DNA of 64,000 nucleotides from Bowmanella dokdonensis (GTDB lineage Bacteria > Pseudomonadota > Gammaproteobacteria > Enterobacterales > Alteromonadaceae), in NCBI RefSeq assembly GCF_017254865.1, contig NZ_JAFKCV010000003.1, forward strand, positions 186,001 to 250,000, given 5' to 3'. The position numbers and the translations under genes are program-made. Below the pieces are notes generated by a model that saw only the letters and a program-made list of their open reading frames with translations, made no database searches and had not been told where the DNA came from. How positions within the stretch are numbered: the stretch's first letter is position 1; every line of letters starts with the position of its first letter. Below, piece by piece: positions 36,843 through 47,492 of the stretch.

Positions 36843-38222
36843 GTGAGCCAATCCTCCAGACCCGACCTGATCCATAGCCCCATCGCACCAACATTGAAGA
36901 GCATGACGCTGCCCATGATCCTTGGCATGGTCATGCTGATGACGTTTGGCTTGGTGGATACTTTTTTTGTCAGCCTGTTAGGCACAGAAGAACTGGCCGC
37001 CATCAGTTTTACCTTTCCGGTGACCTTTACACTGATCAGTCTCAATATTGGTCTGGGCATCGGTGCCTCTGCCACCATCGGCAGATATTTTGGCGCCGGC
37101 CAGGCACATTTAGCCAAGGAATTTGCCACCGGCGCATTGATGTTGTCGTTTCTGCTGGTGGGCATACTGGCTGTGCTCGGTTACCTGACCATTGGGCCCA
37201 TATTTCGTCTTATTGGCGCATCCCCGCAGCAATTGGTGTTAATCCACGACTACATGGAAGTCTGGTACCTGGCTGGCGTGATGCTCGCCCTGCCCATGGT
37301 CGGCAACTCAGTGCTCAGAGCTTCAGGGGATACCCGAACACCCAGTATCATTATGGCGGCAGGTGGGTTGATCAATGCCATTTTGGATCCAATATTAATT
37401 TTTGGTTGGGGACCCGTGCCAGCATTGGGCATCCAAGGCGCTGCCATTGCGACGCTGATTGCCTGGACCTCCGGTTGTCTCTATATTCTCTATCTGCTGG
37501 TCGTCAGGCGTGGATTGGTCTTGCCCCGGCTGCTGAATCTTTCTGAGTTCATCATGACCAGCCGGGCAGTATTACGGATCGGATTGCCAGCGGCGGGGGC
37601 CAACATGCTCACACCTATTGCCAATGGTGTATTGACTGCCGTCGTTGCCACCTATGGGGCCGAAGCGGTGGCCACCTGGGGGGTGGGTAACAGACTGGAG
37701 TCCATTGCCAGTATTGTGATCCTGGCCCTTTCCATGAGCCTGCCTCCCTTTATCAGCCAGAATTTCGGTGCCGGCAGGATAGATCGGGTGAAGGAAAGCT
37801 ATCTGCTGTGTATTCGCTTTGTTTTAATATGGCAACTGCTGGTCTTTGTCCTCCTGTGGATTGCTTCACCGCTGATTGCCATGGCGTTTGCAGAGGAACA
37901 AGAAGTGGCCGAGCTGATCCAGCTGTTTCTGATGATAGTGCCGCTGGGCTACGGTCTGCAGGGCGTTATCATTCTGACCAATTCGTCTTTTAATGCCATG
38001 CATCGTCCCATGAGCGCCCTGTCTCTGAGCATTGTCCGTCTGTTCATATTTTTTGTGCCGGTCTCTTATTTGGGCAGTCTGTTGTATGATTTGACCGGTC
38101 TGTTTGTTGCAGGCGTTGTGGCAAATCTGATGACGGCAGGTCTGGCGTTTATCTGGTTCAGGCGATTGCTCAAAGAAGAAGATTATTTACAAGCACAGAC
38201 TACACAAGGAGTGACAGGATGA
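36843..38222 (+). CDS. MATE family multidrug/drug efflux transporter
   Basis: Inner-membrane exporter of the MATE family, driven by Na+ or H+. The 459-residue protein has 12 predicted membrane segments and the family patterns [34 protein letters not shown] and [13 protein letters not shown]. The frame is open to 36708, but a GTG start at 36843 gives the usual length and drops a 45-residue N-terminus without membrane character. The last four bases overlap the uvrB start (ATGA), so uvrB may be translated from the same mRNA. Substrate unknown. Confidence 0.9.
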   Translation: MSQSSRPDLIHSPIAPTLKSMTLPMILGMVMLMTFGLVDTFFVSLLGTEELAAISFTFPVTFTLISLNIGLGIGASATIGRYFGAGQAHLAKEFATGALMLSFLLVGILAVLGYLTIGPIFRLIGASPQQLVLIHDYMEVWYLAGVMLALPMVGNSVLRASGDTRTPSIIMAAGGLINAILDPILIFGWGPVPALGIQGAAIATLIAWTSGCLYILYLLVVRRGLVLPRLLNLSEFIMTSRAVLRIGLPAAGANMLTPIANGVLTAVVATYGAEAVATWGVGNRLESIASIVILALSMSLPPFISQNFGAGRIDRVKESYLLCIRFVLIWQLLVFVLLWIASPLIAMAFAEEQEVAELIQLFLMIVPLGYGLQGVIILTNSSFNAMHRPMSALSLSIVRLFIFFVPVSYLGSLLYDLTGLFVAGVVANLMTAGLAFIWFRRLLKEEDYLQAQTTQGVTG

Positions 38223-40216
38223 GCAGAGGGTTCGAACTGGTTTCCAGCTATAAACCGGCCGGCGATCAGCCTGCCGCCATCAGTTCGCTGGTGGAGGGTT
38301 TGCAGGACGGTCTGGCCAGCCAGACCCTGCTGGGCGTGACCGGCTCGGGCAAGACCTTTACCATGGCCAGCGTGATCGAAAAAGTTCAGCGGCCCACTCT
38401 GATCCTGGCCCACAACAAGACCTTGGCTGCCCAGCTGTATGGGGAAATGAAAGAGTTTTTTCCCAACAATGCCGTGGAGTACTTTGTATCCTATTACGAT
38501 TACTATCAGCCGGAAGCCTATGTCCCCACGACTGACACTTTTATCGAAAAAGACTCTTCCATTAACGATCATATAGAGCAGATGCGCCTGTCGGCCACCA
38601 AGGCCCTGATGGAGCGAAGGGATGTGGTGATTGTATCCAGCGTATCGGCCATCTATGGACTGGGTGATCCCGAGTCCTATATGAAGATGTTGCTGCATCT
38701 TCGCCAGGGAGACTTGATGGACCAGCGGGACATTTTGCGTCGGCTGGCCGAGCTTCAATACACGCGAAATGACGTCAGCTTTGAACGGGGTACCTTCAGG
38801 GTCAGGGGAGATGTGATCGACATCTTTCCGGCAGATTCGGATCGGGAAGGGGTAAGGGTCGAACTCTTTGACGAGGAGATCGAAAAGATCAGCCTGTTTG
38901 ATCCTCTCACCGGGGTCATTGATAAATCTGTCGCCCGGGCCACGGTCTTCCCCAAGACTCATTATGTGACGCCGAGGGAGAAAATCCTCGCTGCAATCGA
39001 CCAGGTCAAACTGGAACTGGTTGAGCGCCGGGAGCAATTGAAAAGCGCCAACAAGCTGATTGAAGAGCAACGCATTACGCAGCGCACCCAGTTTGATATT
39101 GAGATGATGCTGGAACTGGGGTATTGCTCGGGCATTGAAAATTATTCACGTTATTTGTCCGGACGGGCTCCCGGCGAGCCGCCGCCGACCCTTATCGACT
39201 ATTTTCCGGCCGACGGCCTGCTGTTTATCGATGAGTCCCATGTGACAGTGTCGCAAATTGGTGCCATGTTCAAAGGAGATCGCTCAAGGAAAGAAACGTT
39301 GGTGGAATACGGATTCAGGCTGCCCTCGGCCCTGGATAACAGGCCGCTGAAATTTGACGAGTTTGAGCGATTATCCCCACAGACCATCTATGTGTCTGCC
39401 ACCCCTGGGAACTATGAACTGGAAAAGTCTGCCGGCGACGTGGTGGAACAAGTGGTCAGGCCCACCGGGCTGCTGGACCCCCTGCTGGAAGTCAGGCCGG
39501 TGGCGACCCAGGTGGACGATCTGCTGTCGGAGATCCACAAGAGGATCAAGGTGGATGAAAGGGTGCTGGTGACTACCCTGACCAAGCGGATGGCCGAAGA
39601 TCTCAGCGATTATCTGGACGAGCATGGAATCAAGGTCCGTTATCTTCATTCGGATATCGATACGGTGGAAAGAATGGAGATCATCCGTGATCTGCGCCTG
39701 GGCAAGTTTGATGTACTGGTGGGGATCAATCTGCTCAGGGAAGGACTGGATATGCCGGAAGTGTCGCTGGTGGCGATACTTGATGCCGACAAGGAAGGCT
39801 TCCTGCGTTCCGAGCGCTCCTTAATCCAGACCATTGGCCGGGCTGCGCGGCATATTAACGGCAAAGCCATTTTATACGGTGATGTGATCACAGGCTCCAT
39901 GCAGCGCGCTATCGACGAAACCAACCGCCGTCGTGAGAAGCAGCAGGCCCATAACCTTGCCAACAATATCCAACCCACCCGGCTGAACAAGCCGGTTACA
40001 GATGTGATGGATCTGGGAGAGGGACGGGTCAGGCTGCGTAAGGTGGCGGAGTCGAAGAAGTCCTACAAGGCTGTCTCGCCGGACCAGTTGCTGCACCAGA
40101 TTGACGAACTGGAAAAACGTATGTTCAAGCATGCCAAGGAGCTGGAATTTGAGCAGGCCGCCGCAGTCAGGGATGAGGTCGAAGCCCTGCGTAAACAATT
40201 GGTGGCTGTTTCCTGA
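38219..40216 (+). CDS. uvrB: Excinuclease ABC subunit B
   Basis: Damage-verifying helicase-like subunit of nucleotide excision repair. The 665-residue protein has Walker [11 protein letters not shown] (39-48), the beta-hairpin region [14 protein letters not shown], the Walker [19 protein letters not shown], the [17 protein letters not shown] helicase motif VI, and a C-terminal UVR domain ([20 protein letters not shown]) that binds UvrC/UvrA. Length equals the family. It overlaps the MATE gene by four bases. No LexA-type box is visible just upstream. Confidence 0.98.
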   Translation: MSRGFELVSSYKPAGDQPAAISSLVEGLQDGLASQTLLGVTGSGKTFTMASVIEKVQRPTLILAHNKTLAAQLYGEMKEFFPNNAVEYFVSYYDYYQPEAYVPTTDTFIEKDSSINDHIEQMRLSATKALMERRDVVIVSSVSAIYGLGDPESYMKMLLHLRQGDLMDQRDILRRLAELQYTRNDVSFERGTFRVRGDVIDIFPADSDREGVRVELFDEEIEKISLFDPLTGVIDKSVARATVFPKTHYVTPREKILAAIDQVKLELVERREQLKSANKLIEEQRITQRTQFDIEMMLELGYCSGIENYSRYLSGRAPGEPPPTLIDYFPADGLLFIDESHVTVSQIGAMFKGDRSRKETLVEYGFRLPSALDNRPLKFDEFERLSPQTIYVSATPGNYELEKSAGDVVEQVVRPTGLLDPLLEVRPVATQVDDLLSEIHKRIKVDERVLVTTLTKRMAEDLSDYLDEHGIKVRYLHSDIDTVERMEIIRDLRLGKFDVLVGINLLREGLDMPEVSLVAILDADKEGFLRSERSLIQTIGRAARHINGKAILYGDVITGSMQRAIDETNRRREKQQAHNLANNIQPTRLNKPVTDVMDLGEGRVRLRKVAESKKSYKAVSPDQLLHQIDELEKRMFKHAKELEFEQAAAVRDEVEALRKQLVAVS

Positions 40217-40286
40217 AGGACAGTACCTGCAGTCCCTTAGAAGGAAGTAAAATCCTATTTGCCAGTTTGGATAAAAGGAGTGTAGT

Positions 40287-40309
40287 ATCTTTTAGCATAC
40301 CTAAAAGAT
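40287..40309 (+). promoter_or_regulatory. Palindrome just before the lysR gene
   Basis: ATCTTTTAG (40287-40295), CATAC, CTAAAAGAT (40301-40309): perfect 9-bp arms. It ends 10 bases before the start codon and could be the autoregulatory operator of the LysR protein, or an RNA hairpin at the ribosome-binding site. Confidence 0.55.
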
Positions 40310-40319
40310 CTGGACTCCC

Positions 40320-41228
40320 ATGCTAAACAGACTGCAAGAATCTGATATCAAGCTGCTGCGCGTATTCTACGCCGTGGCGTCCTGTAACGGCTTTACTGCT
40401 GCCGAGCCTGTATTGCGTATGCAAAGGCCGAATATCAGCGCGGCCATCAAGAAACTCGAAGAGCGCCTGGATCTGGTGCTTTGCCACCGGGGCAGGGGCG
40501 GTTTCCAGATGACCAAGGAAGGCGAAGTGGTGTTTCAGGAAACCAAGCGTATCTTTAACGCCTTCGACAACTTCGTATTTAATCTCAAAAGTCTGCACGA
40601 CGACTACTCGGGTCATATTACCCTGGTGATGATGTCCAGTCTGCCTTTGAAACTGTCCCAGGCCATCAGCCAGGCCGTGAAAAGCACCATGCAGAAATTT
40701 GATGATATTCACTTCAATATTCAGACACGCTTGTACAACGAGGTGGAGCATGTAGCCTTGTCCGGAGAGTGTCACCTGGTGGTGTCCAGCTATGACATGG
40801 TCAAGCCGGAGTCCCTGGTTTTTCATCCGTTGGGTGTGGTGAATGAAGGGCGTCTTTATTGCCATGAATCCCATCCCCTGGCCAGATACAAGGAAAGCTT
40901 TCCTGATAAAATACGCCTGGAAGACTATGCCAGCATCGGTATTACCGGTTTGTCCTCGTCAAACTACATTGGCGAGAATCAGCGCATGTCCATTCATACG
41001 TTCTCCGATTCCTTCGAATCCTGCCTGGCCGCCATTCTGACCGGTAACTACCTTGGATTGCTGCCGGATTCACTGGTTAACGGACATCCTGAGCTTGGCC
41101 TGGTGGCAGTGGGAGGAGAAGATTTTCACTTCAGGCATGACTTTTTTGCCATCAATGGCAAGAACACTATTCTCAATCCGGTGCTCAAGCACTGTATCCG
41201 CGAAATGGCTTATTTCGCCCAGAAATGA
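40320..41228 (+). CDS. LysR family transcriptional regulator
   Basis: A 302-residue DNA-binding regulator. The N-terminal winged helix-turn-helix (about 1-65: LKLLRVFYAVASCNGFTAAEP, RMQRPNISAAIKKLEERL) is followed by the periplasmic-binding-protein-like effector domain (about 90-300; GHITLVMMSSL, GVVNEGRLYCHESHPLA). The effector and targets are unknown. Neighbours (uvrB before, yeaH converging) give no hint. A palindrome next to the start suggests autoregulation. Confidence 0.92.
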   Translation: MLNRLQESDIKLLRVFYAVASCNGFTAAEPVLRMQRPNISAAIKKLEERLDLVLCHRGRGGFQMTKEGEVVFQETKRIFNAFDNFVFNLKSLHDDYSGHITLVMMSSLPLKLSQAISQAVKSTMQKFDDIHFNIQTRLYNEVEHVALSGECHLVVSSYDMVKPESLVFHPLGVVNEGRLYCHESHPLARYKESFPDKIRLEDYASIGITGLSSSNYIGENQRMSIHTFSDSFESCLAAILTGNYLGLLPDSLVNGHPELGLVAVGGEDFHFRHDFFAINGKNTILNPVLKHCIREMAYFAQK

Positions 41229-41238
41229 TGGGTGCCTT

Positions 41239-41265
41239 TGCCGGTCGGCCCTGAGGCAGACCGGC
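41239..41265. other. Hairpin between convergent lysR and yeaH
   Basis: GCCGGTC (41240-41246) pairs with GACCGGC (41259-41265), with further pairing inside. It has no T-run, so it is at best a weak terminator for both genes. Confidence 0.45.
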
Positions 41266-41274
41266 AGCGTATTG

Positions 41275-42543
41275 TCAGGCAGCCTGCTTCTTAAACAACT
41301 CCCTGAAGACGGGGTAAATATCTTCAATGGTGCGGATATGTTTCATGGCGAAATGATCGTTCAGCGCCTTCACTCCCTCATACTCACGCCAAAGGCTCTG
41401 ATGCTGGCGCTGGGTAATCTCTATGTAGGCGTAATAACGCACAAGCGGCAGCAGATGCTGCTGTAACAGGGCACTGCACTGGGGAGAGTCATCCGCCCAG
41501 TTGTCACCGTCTGACGCCTGGGCAGCGTAGATATTCCACTCCCCGGGAGGGAAGCGTTCACGGACAATTTCATCCATCAGCTTCAGGGCACTGGAGACGA
41601 TGGTGCCACCGGTTTCCTGGGAATAGAAGAATTCCTGTTCGTCCACTTCCTTGGCCTGGGTATGGTGGCGGATGTAGACCACCTGTACGTTCTTATAGGT
41701 ACGGGTCAGAAACAGGTATAGGAGGATATAGAAGCGCTTGGCGATATCCTTGGTGGCCTGATCCATGGAGCCGGACACATCCATCAGACAAAACATCACA
41801 GCTTTGCTGGTGGGCAGCGGACGCTTCTCGAAATTGCGGAAGCGCAGGTCAATGGTATCCAAAAAAGGCACCTTGGCAATGCGCGATTTGAGCTCGGCGA
41901 TCTCTCTTTCCAGATCCCGGATCTCCAGCTCATGGTCATGCTTGTCATTTTTCAGCGTCTCCAGTTCGGCTTCCAGCTCCCTGAGGCGTTTGCGTTTATC
42001 GCCGGTCAGGGCAATGCGCCTTGCCATGGACCCACGCAGGGAACGCACAATATCCAGATTGCTGGGTACGCCATCTGTTTTGAATCCGGCCCGGTAGGTC
42101 TTATATTCCACCAGCTTGTCCAACTGGGTTTTCTTCAGGTTGGGCAGGGCGAGATCTTCAAACAACAGATCAAGATATTCATCCTTGGAGATCTGAAAGA
42201 CGAATTCATCCTCACCCTCGCCGCTGTCTGATGCGTCACCCTGGCCGGCTCCACCACCCTGACCGCCAAGGGGGCGCTGAATACGGTCACCCTGGCTGAA
42301 TTGATCATTCCCCGGATGCACCATGTCTCTGACGCCGCCTTTACCCGTATGGAAAACAGGTTCCTTAATATCCCGGGTGGGGATATTGACGCTCTCGCCA
42401 CTTTCTATGTCGGTGACACTGCGCTTGGAGATGGCGTCGGAGACGGCTTTTTTGATTTGCTGCTTATAACGACGGATAAAGCGCTGGCGGTTGACCGTGC
42501 TTTTACCCTTGCTGTTTTCTCTTCTGTCGATAAAGTGCGCCAT
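41275..42543 (-). CDS. yeaH: YeaH/YhbH family protein (DUF444)
   Basis: A 422-residue cytosolic protein of the DUF444 family with a von Willebrand A-like fold ([15 protein letters not shown] about residue 240 keeps the DxSxS metal motif). ATG at 42543 follows GGGGAG and gives [10 protein letters not shown], the family start. A glycine-rich stretch ([14 protein letters not shown]) lies near residue 90. It is 16 bases after prkA; the two are co-expressed in nutrient and stationary stress in enterobacteria. The third usual partner, the SpoVR-like ycgB, is missing here. Confidence 0.95.
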   Translation of the reverse strand: MAHFIDRRENSKGKSTVNRQRFIRRYKQQIKKAVSDAISKRSVTDIESGESVNIPTRDIKEPVFHTGKGGVRDMVHPGNDQFSQGDRIQRPLGGQGGGAGQGDASDSGEGEDEFVFQISKDEYLDLLFEDLALPNLKKTQLDKLVEYKTYRAGFKTDGVPSNLDIVRSLRGSMARRIALTGDKRKRLRELEAELETLKNDKHDHELEIRDLEREIAELKSRIAKVPFLDTIDLRFRNFEKRPLPTSKAVMFCLMDVSGSMDQATKDIAKRFYILLYLFLTRTYKNVQVVYIRHHTQAKEVDEQEFFYSQETGGTIVSSALKLMDEIVRERFPPGEWNIYAAQASDGDNWADDSPQCSALLQQHLLPLVRYYAYIEITQRQHQSLWREYEGVKALNDHFAMKHIRTIEDIYPVFRELFKKQAA

Positions 42544-42559
42544 ACAACTCCCCCGCACC

Positions 42560-44482
42560 CTATGAAGATTTGCGTACACGCAAATACCATTCACACAGCA
42601 GTCTGACCTGCTTTCTGGTGTAGCCTTTTTCTGTCATACGTTTGACGAAATCGTCATGTTTCTTCTGATCCTCGGCACTGCTCTTGGCATTGAAAGAAAT
42701 GACCGGCAGCAGGTCCTCGGTATTGGAGAACATCTTTTTCTCAATGACGGTACGCAGCTTCTCGTAGCTGGTCCAGGCCGGATTCTTGCCTTTGTTATTC
42801 GCCCGGGCCCGCAACACGAAATTAACGATTTCGTTGCGGAAGTCCTTGGGATTACTGATGCCGGCGGGTTTCTCAATTTTTTCCAGTTCGGCATTCAGGG
42901 CCTCACGGTCAAACAACTGTCCGGTTTCCGGATCCCGGTATTCCTGATCCTGGATCCAGAAGTCTGCATAAGTCACATAACGATCAAACAGGTTCTGACC
43001 ATATTCTGAATAAGATTCCAGATAGGCAGTCTGGATTTCCTTACCGATGAATTCCACATACTTGGGGATCAGGTAACCCTTGAGGAATTCCTTATATCTG
43101 TCAGTGGTGTCCTGGGGAAACTGCTCCCGCTCCACCTGCCGTTCCAATACGTAGAACAAATGGACCGGATTGGCCGCCACCTCCATGGGATCGAAGTTGA
43201 ACACTTTGGAGAGGATCTTAAAGGCGAAGCGGGTGGACAGCCCCTCCATACCCTCATCCACCCCAGCATAGTCGCGGTACTCCTGATAGGACTTGGCCTT
43301 GGGATCGGTATCTTTCAGGCTTTCCCCGTCATAGACCCGCATCTTGGAATAAATACTGGAGTTTTCCGGCTCCTTGAGGCGTGACAATACGCTGAACTGA
43401 GACAGGATCTCCAGCGTGCCCGGGGCGCAGGGGGCACCTGAGAGTTCACTGTTTTCCAGCAGCTTCTTGTAAATCTTCTGCTCTTCGCTGACCCGCAGAC
43501 AATAAGGCACTTTGACGATATATACCCTGTCCAGGAAGGCTTCATTATTGCGGTTATTGCGAAAGCTCATCCACTCAGATTCGTTGGAGTGGGCCAGAAT
43601 AATACCGTCGAAGGGCAGGGCGGAGAAACCTTCAGTGGGGTTATAGTTGCCTTCCTGCGTAGCGGTGAGCAGAGGATGAAGGACCTTGATGGGGGCCTTG
43701 AACATCTCCACAAACTCCATCAGCCCCTGATTGGCCTTGCACAGGGCACCGGAATAACTGTAGGCATCCGGATCATTCTGGGCATACTGTTCCAGTTTGC
43801 GGATATCTACCTTGCCCACCAGGGCGGAAATATCCTGGTTGTTGTCATCTCCGGGTTCGGTTTTGGCCACAGCAATCTGGTCCAGCACGGAAGGATGCAT
43901 TTTAACCACCCGGAACTTGGCGATATCACCATTGAATTCGTGCAGGCGTTTTCTGGCCCAGGGGGACATGATCGTCTTCAGGTAACGGCGGGGGATGCCA
44001 TACTCCTTTTCCAGGATTTCGCCGTCTTCATTCAGATCGAACAGACACAGCGGGTGGTCATTAACCGGGGAACCCTTGAGGCAATATACAGGCACGTTCT
44101 GCATCAGTTCCTTGAGTTTTTCGGCCAGGGACGATTTACCGCCACCTACCGGCCCAAGCAGGTAAAGTATCTGTTTCTTCTCTTCCAGGCCCTGGGCCGA
44201 ATGTTTGAGATAGGAAACAATTTGCTCGATGGATTCCTCCATGCCAAAGAAATCCGAAAAAGACGGATAGCGGGCGATAGTGCGGTTAGAAAAGATACGG
44301 CTGAGGGCGGGATCCTGGGAAGTGTCCACCATCTGCGGTTCGCCGATAGCCAGCAACAGACGCTCCGCAGCATTGGCATAGGCCGTCTTGTCCTGCTTGC
44401 AGAGCTCCAGGAACTCGCTGATGCTGTACTCTTCTTCTTTATGAGCTTCATATCTTTGTTGGTAGTGCTCGAAAATACCCAT
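42560..44482 (-). CDS. yeaG: PrkA family AAA+ serine protein kinase (YeaG)
   Basis: A 640-residue AAA+ protein with kinase activity reported in homologues. The Walker A motif is [11 protein letters not shown] (about 105-115), and C-terminal PrkA helices follow. ATG at 44482 has GGAGG before it and gives [12 protein letters not shown], the family N-terminus; the frame upstream to 44542 is rejected. It heads the yeaG-yeaH unit. The 304-base gap upstream, shared with the divergent peptidase gene, holds GACCC / GGGTC (about 44571-44582), a small hairpin, and no promoter I can assign with confidence. Confidence 0.96.
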   Translation of the reverse strand: MGIFEHYQQRYEAHKEEEYSISEFLELCKQDKTAYANAAERLLLAIGEPQMVDTSQDPALSRIFSNRTIARYPSFSDFFGMEESIEQIVSYLKHSAQGLEEKKQILYLLGPVGGGKSSLAEKLKELMQNVPVYCLKGSPVNDHPLCLFDLNEDGEILEKEYGIPRRYLKTIMSPWARKRLHEFNGDIAKFRVVKMHPSVLDQIAVAKTEPGDDNNQDISALVGKVDIRKLEQYAQNDPDAYSYSGALCKANQGLMEFVEMFKAPIKVLHPLLTATQEGNYNPTEGFSALPFDGIILAHSNESEWMSFRNNRNNEAFLDRVYIVKVPYCLRVSEEQKIYKKLLENSELSGAPCAPGTLEILSQFSVLSRLKEPENSSIYSKMRVYDGESLKDTDPKAKSYQEYRDYAGVDEGMEGLSTRFAFKILSKVFNFDPMEVAANPVHLFYVLERQVEREQFPQDTTDRYKEFLKGYLIPKYVEFIGKEIQTAYLESYSEYGQNLFDRYVTYADFWIQDQEYRDPETGQLFDREALNAELEKIEKPAGISNPKDFRNEIVNFVLRARANNKGKNPAWTSYEKLRTVIEKKMFSNTEDLLPVISFNAKSSAEDQKKHDDFVKRMTEKGYTRKQVRLLCEWYLRVRKSS

Positions 44483-44786
44483 AACCACCTCCGGGACATT
44501 AAGATTTGCATGCGTGAGGAAGAAAAGTGCCCATTTCGTCAAGGCGCCTCATCTAAAGGTTAGACCCTAATTTTGGGGTCCGTGTTGCTATTTAACGATT
44601 TCTGGGCAAAAAATTCCCGCCCCCACAGCCCCTTTTGCTGAGGGAGAACCGGCGTGGCCATATTCAGGATGGGGTCTGTGCCGTTTGAAACATTTTCTAA
44701 CCAATTCAACGTGTTTGTATGTGCAGATGGGTTTGCCAGTAGCCCTCATCCCGGTAGACTGCGAGTTTTACTTGCCATGAGAAGCA

Positions 44787-47003
44787 ATGATGAAACTTAC
44801 TTCCCCTACCCTGATAAAAGTGGCGCTCAGCGCCGCACTGATAGGCAGCCTTGCGGCTTGTAGCCAGACACCCGAGCAGAGCAGTCAGGCGAACAGAAGC
44901 AGCGCCAGTGAGGTTATGGCCAGCCACGCTGTACCGCTGGGTGAGGCCAATCCGTTGCTGGCCAACTGGCAGGGCCCCTACGGCGGCGTACCGGCCTTTG
45001 ACGCAATGGAACTGAAATGGGTTAAACCCGCTTTGCAGGAAGGGATGGACAGACAACTGGCGGAACTGGATGTCATCGCCAACAATCCCGCCCCAGCGAC
45101 GTTCGAGAATACCATCGTCGCCTATGAAAAAGCCGGCCGTGATCTGGACAGGGTGTTTACCTACTATGGGATTTTGAGTGCCAATCTGTCCAGTCCCGAG
45201 TTTCGTGAAATCCAGAAAGAGATGGCCCCGAAGCTGTCGGCCTTCTACTCGAAGATCACCCAGAATGACAAACTGTTTGATCGTATCAAGACCGTCTATG
45301 AAAGCGAATCCCTTAAGACCATGCGGTCCGATCAACAGCGACTGGTCTATCTGATTTATGACGGCTTCGCCAGCAATGGTGCCACCCTGACCGGCCAGGC
45401 CAGGGAACGTTATGCAGAAATCAATCTGGAACTGGCCAAACTGCACACGAAATTCTCCAGCAATGTGCTGGCCGACGAGGAAAACTATGTGCTGTTCCTG
45501 AACAAAGAACAGCTCGGCGGCCTCCCGGAATCGGTGGTCAGAGCCGCCGCACAGGCCGCCAAGGAGAGGGGACGGGAGGGTATGTATGCCATCACCAATA
45601 CGCGCTCTTCCATGGATCCGTTCCTGACGTTCTCCGACGAGCGTGAATTACGTGAGCAGGTATGGCGCACCTATTACAATCGCGGCGACAACAATGACGA
45701 GTTTGACAATAACGCCCTCATTTCACAGATTCTCAAGCTGCGGGACGAACGGGTCGAACTACTGGGCTATGACAACTATGCCCAGTGGCGACTGTCCAAT
45801 CGTATGGCCAAGACCCCACAGCGTGCGATGGAACTGATGGAGTCCGTCTGGCCTGCTGCCATCGCGCGGGTGAAGGAAGAGGTGGCGGATATGCAGGCCA
45901 TAGCCGATGCCGAAGGGGCGGATATCAGTATTGAGCCCTGGGATTACCGCTACTATGCAGAAAAGGTCCGCAAGGCCAAATACGATCTGGACTCGGATGA
46001 GGTCAAACAGTACTTGCAACTGGGCAAGCTACGGGAGGCCATGTTCTATGTAGCCGGCCGCTTGTTTAACTTCGAATTTTCTGCCGTGCCACAAGGTTCG
46101 GTGCCGGTCTTCCATCCGGATGTGAGGGTGTGGGAAGTCAAAGATAAGACCAGCGGCAAACTGGTTGGTCTTTGGTATCTGGACCCCTTTGCCCGTCAGG
46201 GTAAACGCTCAGGAGCCTGGGCTAACAGTTACCGCAGCCACAGTACATTCGATGGCAAGCAGACGGTGTTGTCCTCTAACAATTCCAACTTTGTCAAAGG
46301 GGTACCTGGAGAACCTGTGCTAATTTCCTGGGATGACGCCGAAACCTATTTCCATGAGTTCGGTCATGCCCTGCACGCCTTATCCTCCAAAGTGGCTTAT
46401 CCCTCTTTGAACAGTGGGGTAAGGGACTATACCGAGTTCCAGTCCCAGTTGTTGGAACGCTGGTTGTTGACCGACGAAGTCATCGACAACTACTTGGTGC
46501 ATCACCGGACTGGCCAGCCGATACCAGATGACCTGGTGGCCAAGATCAAAAAGGCCGCCACTTTCAATGAAGGATTCAAGACTACGGAATACCTGGCCTC
46601 GGCGTTAATCGACCTGAAGCTGCATATGACTGATCCCCAGGGGCTGGACCCGGGCAAATTTGAGCGGGAAACCCTTGAGCAGCTCGGTATGCCAAAAGAG
46701 CTGGTGATGCGTCACCGCACTCCCCATTTTGGCCATGTGTTTTCTGGCGAAGGCTATTCGGCCGGGTACTATGGTTACATGTGGGCTGAGGTGCTGACCT
46801 CGGATGCGGCAGAGGCATTCGCAGAAGCACCGGGGGGCTTTTATGACAAGGAGGTGGCGGCCAGACTGGTTGAGCACCTGTTTTCCATCCGCAACGCCCA
46901 GGATCCGGCCGAGGCCTACCGGGCGTTTCGTGGCCGGGACGCTAAGGTGGAAGCCCTGATGCGCGACCGGGGATTTCCTGTGGGCACTGAAGTAAAGATG
47001 TAA
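44787..47003 (+). CDS. M3 family metallopeptidase, lipoprotein (Dcp-like)
   Basis: A 738-residue peptidyl-dipeptidase/oligopeptidase of family M3. The N-terminus has a lipoprotein signal (LIGSLAAC, cysteine about residue 25), pointing to an outer-membrane or periplasmic lipoprotein. The zinc site is HEFGH, with His523, Glu524 and His527, and the third ligand is Glu550 (DYTEFQSQ). YGYMWAEVLTSDAAEAF near the C-terminus is typical of Dcp. It probably degrades short peptides in the periplasm. It is divergent from yeaG and convergent with a HxlR regulator. Confidence 0.94.
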   Translation: MMKLTSPTLIKVALSAALIGSLAACSQTPEQSSQANRSSASEVMASHAVPLGEANPLLANWQGPYGGVPAFDAMELKWVKPALQEGMDRQLAELDVIANNPAPATFENTIVAYEKAGRDLDRVFTYYGILSANLSSPEFREIQKEMAPKLSAFYSKITQNDKLFDRIKTVYESESLKTMRSDQQRLVYLIYDGFASNGATLTGQARERYAEINLELAKLHTKFSSNVLADEENYVLFLNKEQLGGLPESVVRAAAQAAKERGREGMYAITNTRSSMDPFLTFSDERELREQVWRTYYNRGDNNDEFDNNALISQILKLRDERVELLGYDNYAQWRLSNRMAKTPQRAMELMESVWPAAIARVKEEVADMQAIADAEGADISIEPWDYRYYAEKVRKAKYDLDSDEVKQYLQLGKLREAMFYVAGRLFNFEFSAVPQGSVPVFHPDVRVWEVKDKTSGKLVGLWYLDPFARQGKRSGAWANSYRSHSTFDGKQTVLSSNNSNFVKGVPGEPVLISWDDAETYFHEFGHALHALSSKVAYPSLNSGVRDYTEFQSQLLERWLLTDEVIDNYLVHHRTGQPIPDDLVAKIKKAATFNEGFKTTEYLASALIDLKLHMTDPQGLDPGKFERETLEQLGMPKELVMRHRTPHFGHVFSGEGYSAGYYGYMWAEVLTSDAAEAFAEAPGGFYDKEVAARLVEHLFSIRNAQDPAEAYRAFRGRDAKVEALMRDRGFPVGTEVKM

Positions 47004-47035
47004 ACCGCCCGATCTGGCCGACCAGAACAAAAGTA

Positions 47036-47371
47036 TTATTGCTTGAGGATATGGGTATCTCCCCATTCCTTTAGCTTGAGCAGAATCGGGGCCAGGGTGG
47101 CCCCTTTTTCTGTCAGCCTGTATTCTACTTTGGGAGGCACCTGGGCATAGACTTGCCGGTCCACCATTCCGTCCTCTTCCAATTCGCGCAACTGTCTGGT
47201 CAACATCCTCTGCGTCACTCCCGGAAGCAGCCGCCTCAGTTCATTGAACCGCCTGATGCCAGGAATTAAGTGGTAAAGAATAACGCCTTTCCATTTACCT
47301 CCGACCACTTCCAGAGCCGATTCCACGCCGCAGTCCGTACTGATGTTACGTTGGTTGGTTTTATTTCTCAT
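47036..47371 (-). CDS. HxlR family transcriptional regulator
   Basis: A 111-residue winged-helix repressor/activator of the HxlR family (ALEVVGGKWKGVILYHLIPG, RFNELRRLLPGVTQRMLTRQL, DRQVYAQVPPKVEYRLTEKG). Related proteins sense quinones or aldehydes through a cysteine near the N-terminus; here a Cys lies just before GVESALEVVGG. ATG at 47371 is chosen by family length; one nine codons earlier is possible. It is divergent from an oxidoreductase gene, its likely target. Confidence 0.92.
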   Translation of the reverse strand: MRNKTNQRNISTDCGVESALEVVGGKWKGVILYHLIPGIRRFNELRRLLPGVTQRMLTRQLRELEEDGMVDRQVYAQVPPKVEYRLTEKGATLAPILLKLKEWGDTHILKQ

Positions 47372-47390
47372 AGTATACAAAGTGACACTA

Positions 47391-47408
47391 ATGCACATAA
47401 ATGTGCAT
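47391..47408. promoter_or_regulatory. Palindromic operator candidate between hxlR-like and oxidoreductase genes
   Basis: ATGCACATAAATGTGCAT is a perfect inverted repeat (8-bp arms, 2-base spacer) in the 121-base divergent gap. Its position suits control of both genes by the HxlR protein. Confidence 0.65.
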
Positions 47409-47492
47409 TCTTACATAAAGTCCTGAGGTTGACTAAGATGCGACTTTGACTGCCAAGCGCGAAGCGACCTTTTTCAAAAATCAGGAACCAAG

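Noticed and set aside
38100-38218. LexA box before uvrB
   Set aside because: No CTGT-N8-ACAG match was seen within the MATE gene end just upstream of uvrB; an SOS promoter cannot be supported.
43589-44563. Open frame of 324 codons on the plus strand opposite yeaG
   Set aside because: Antisense shadow of the PrkA kinase gene; composition atypical and no start signal.
44571-44583. GACCC / GGGTC hairpin upstream of yeaG as a terminator or thermosensor
   Set aside because: Stem of five pairs, no T-run and no nearby ribosome-binding site; too weak to support a function.
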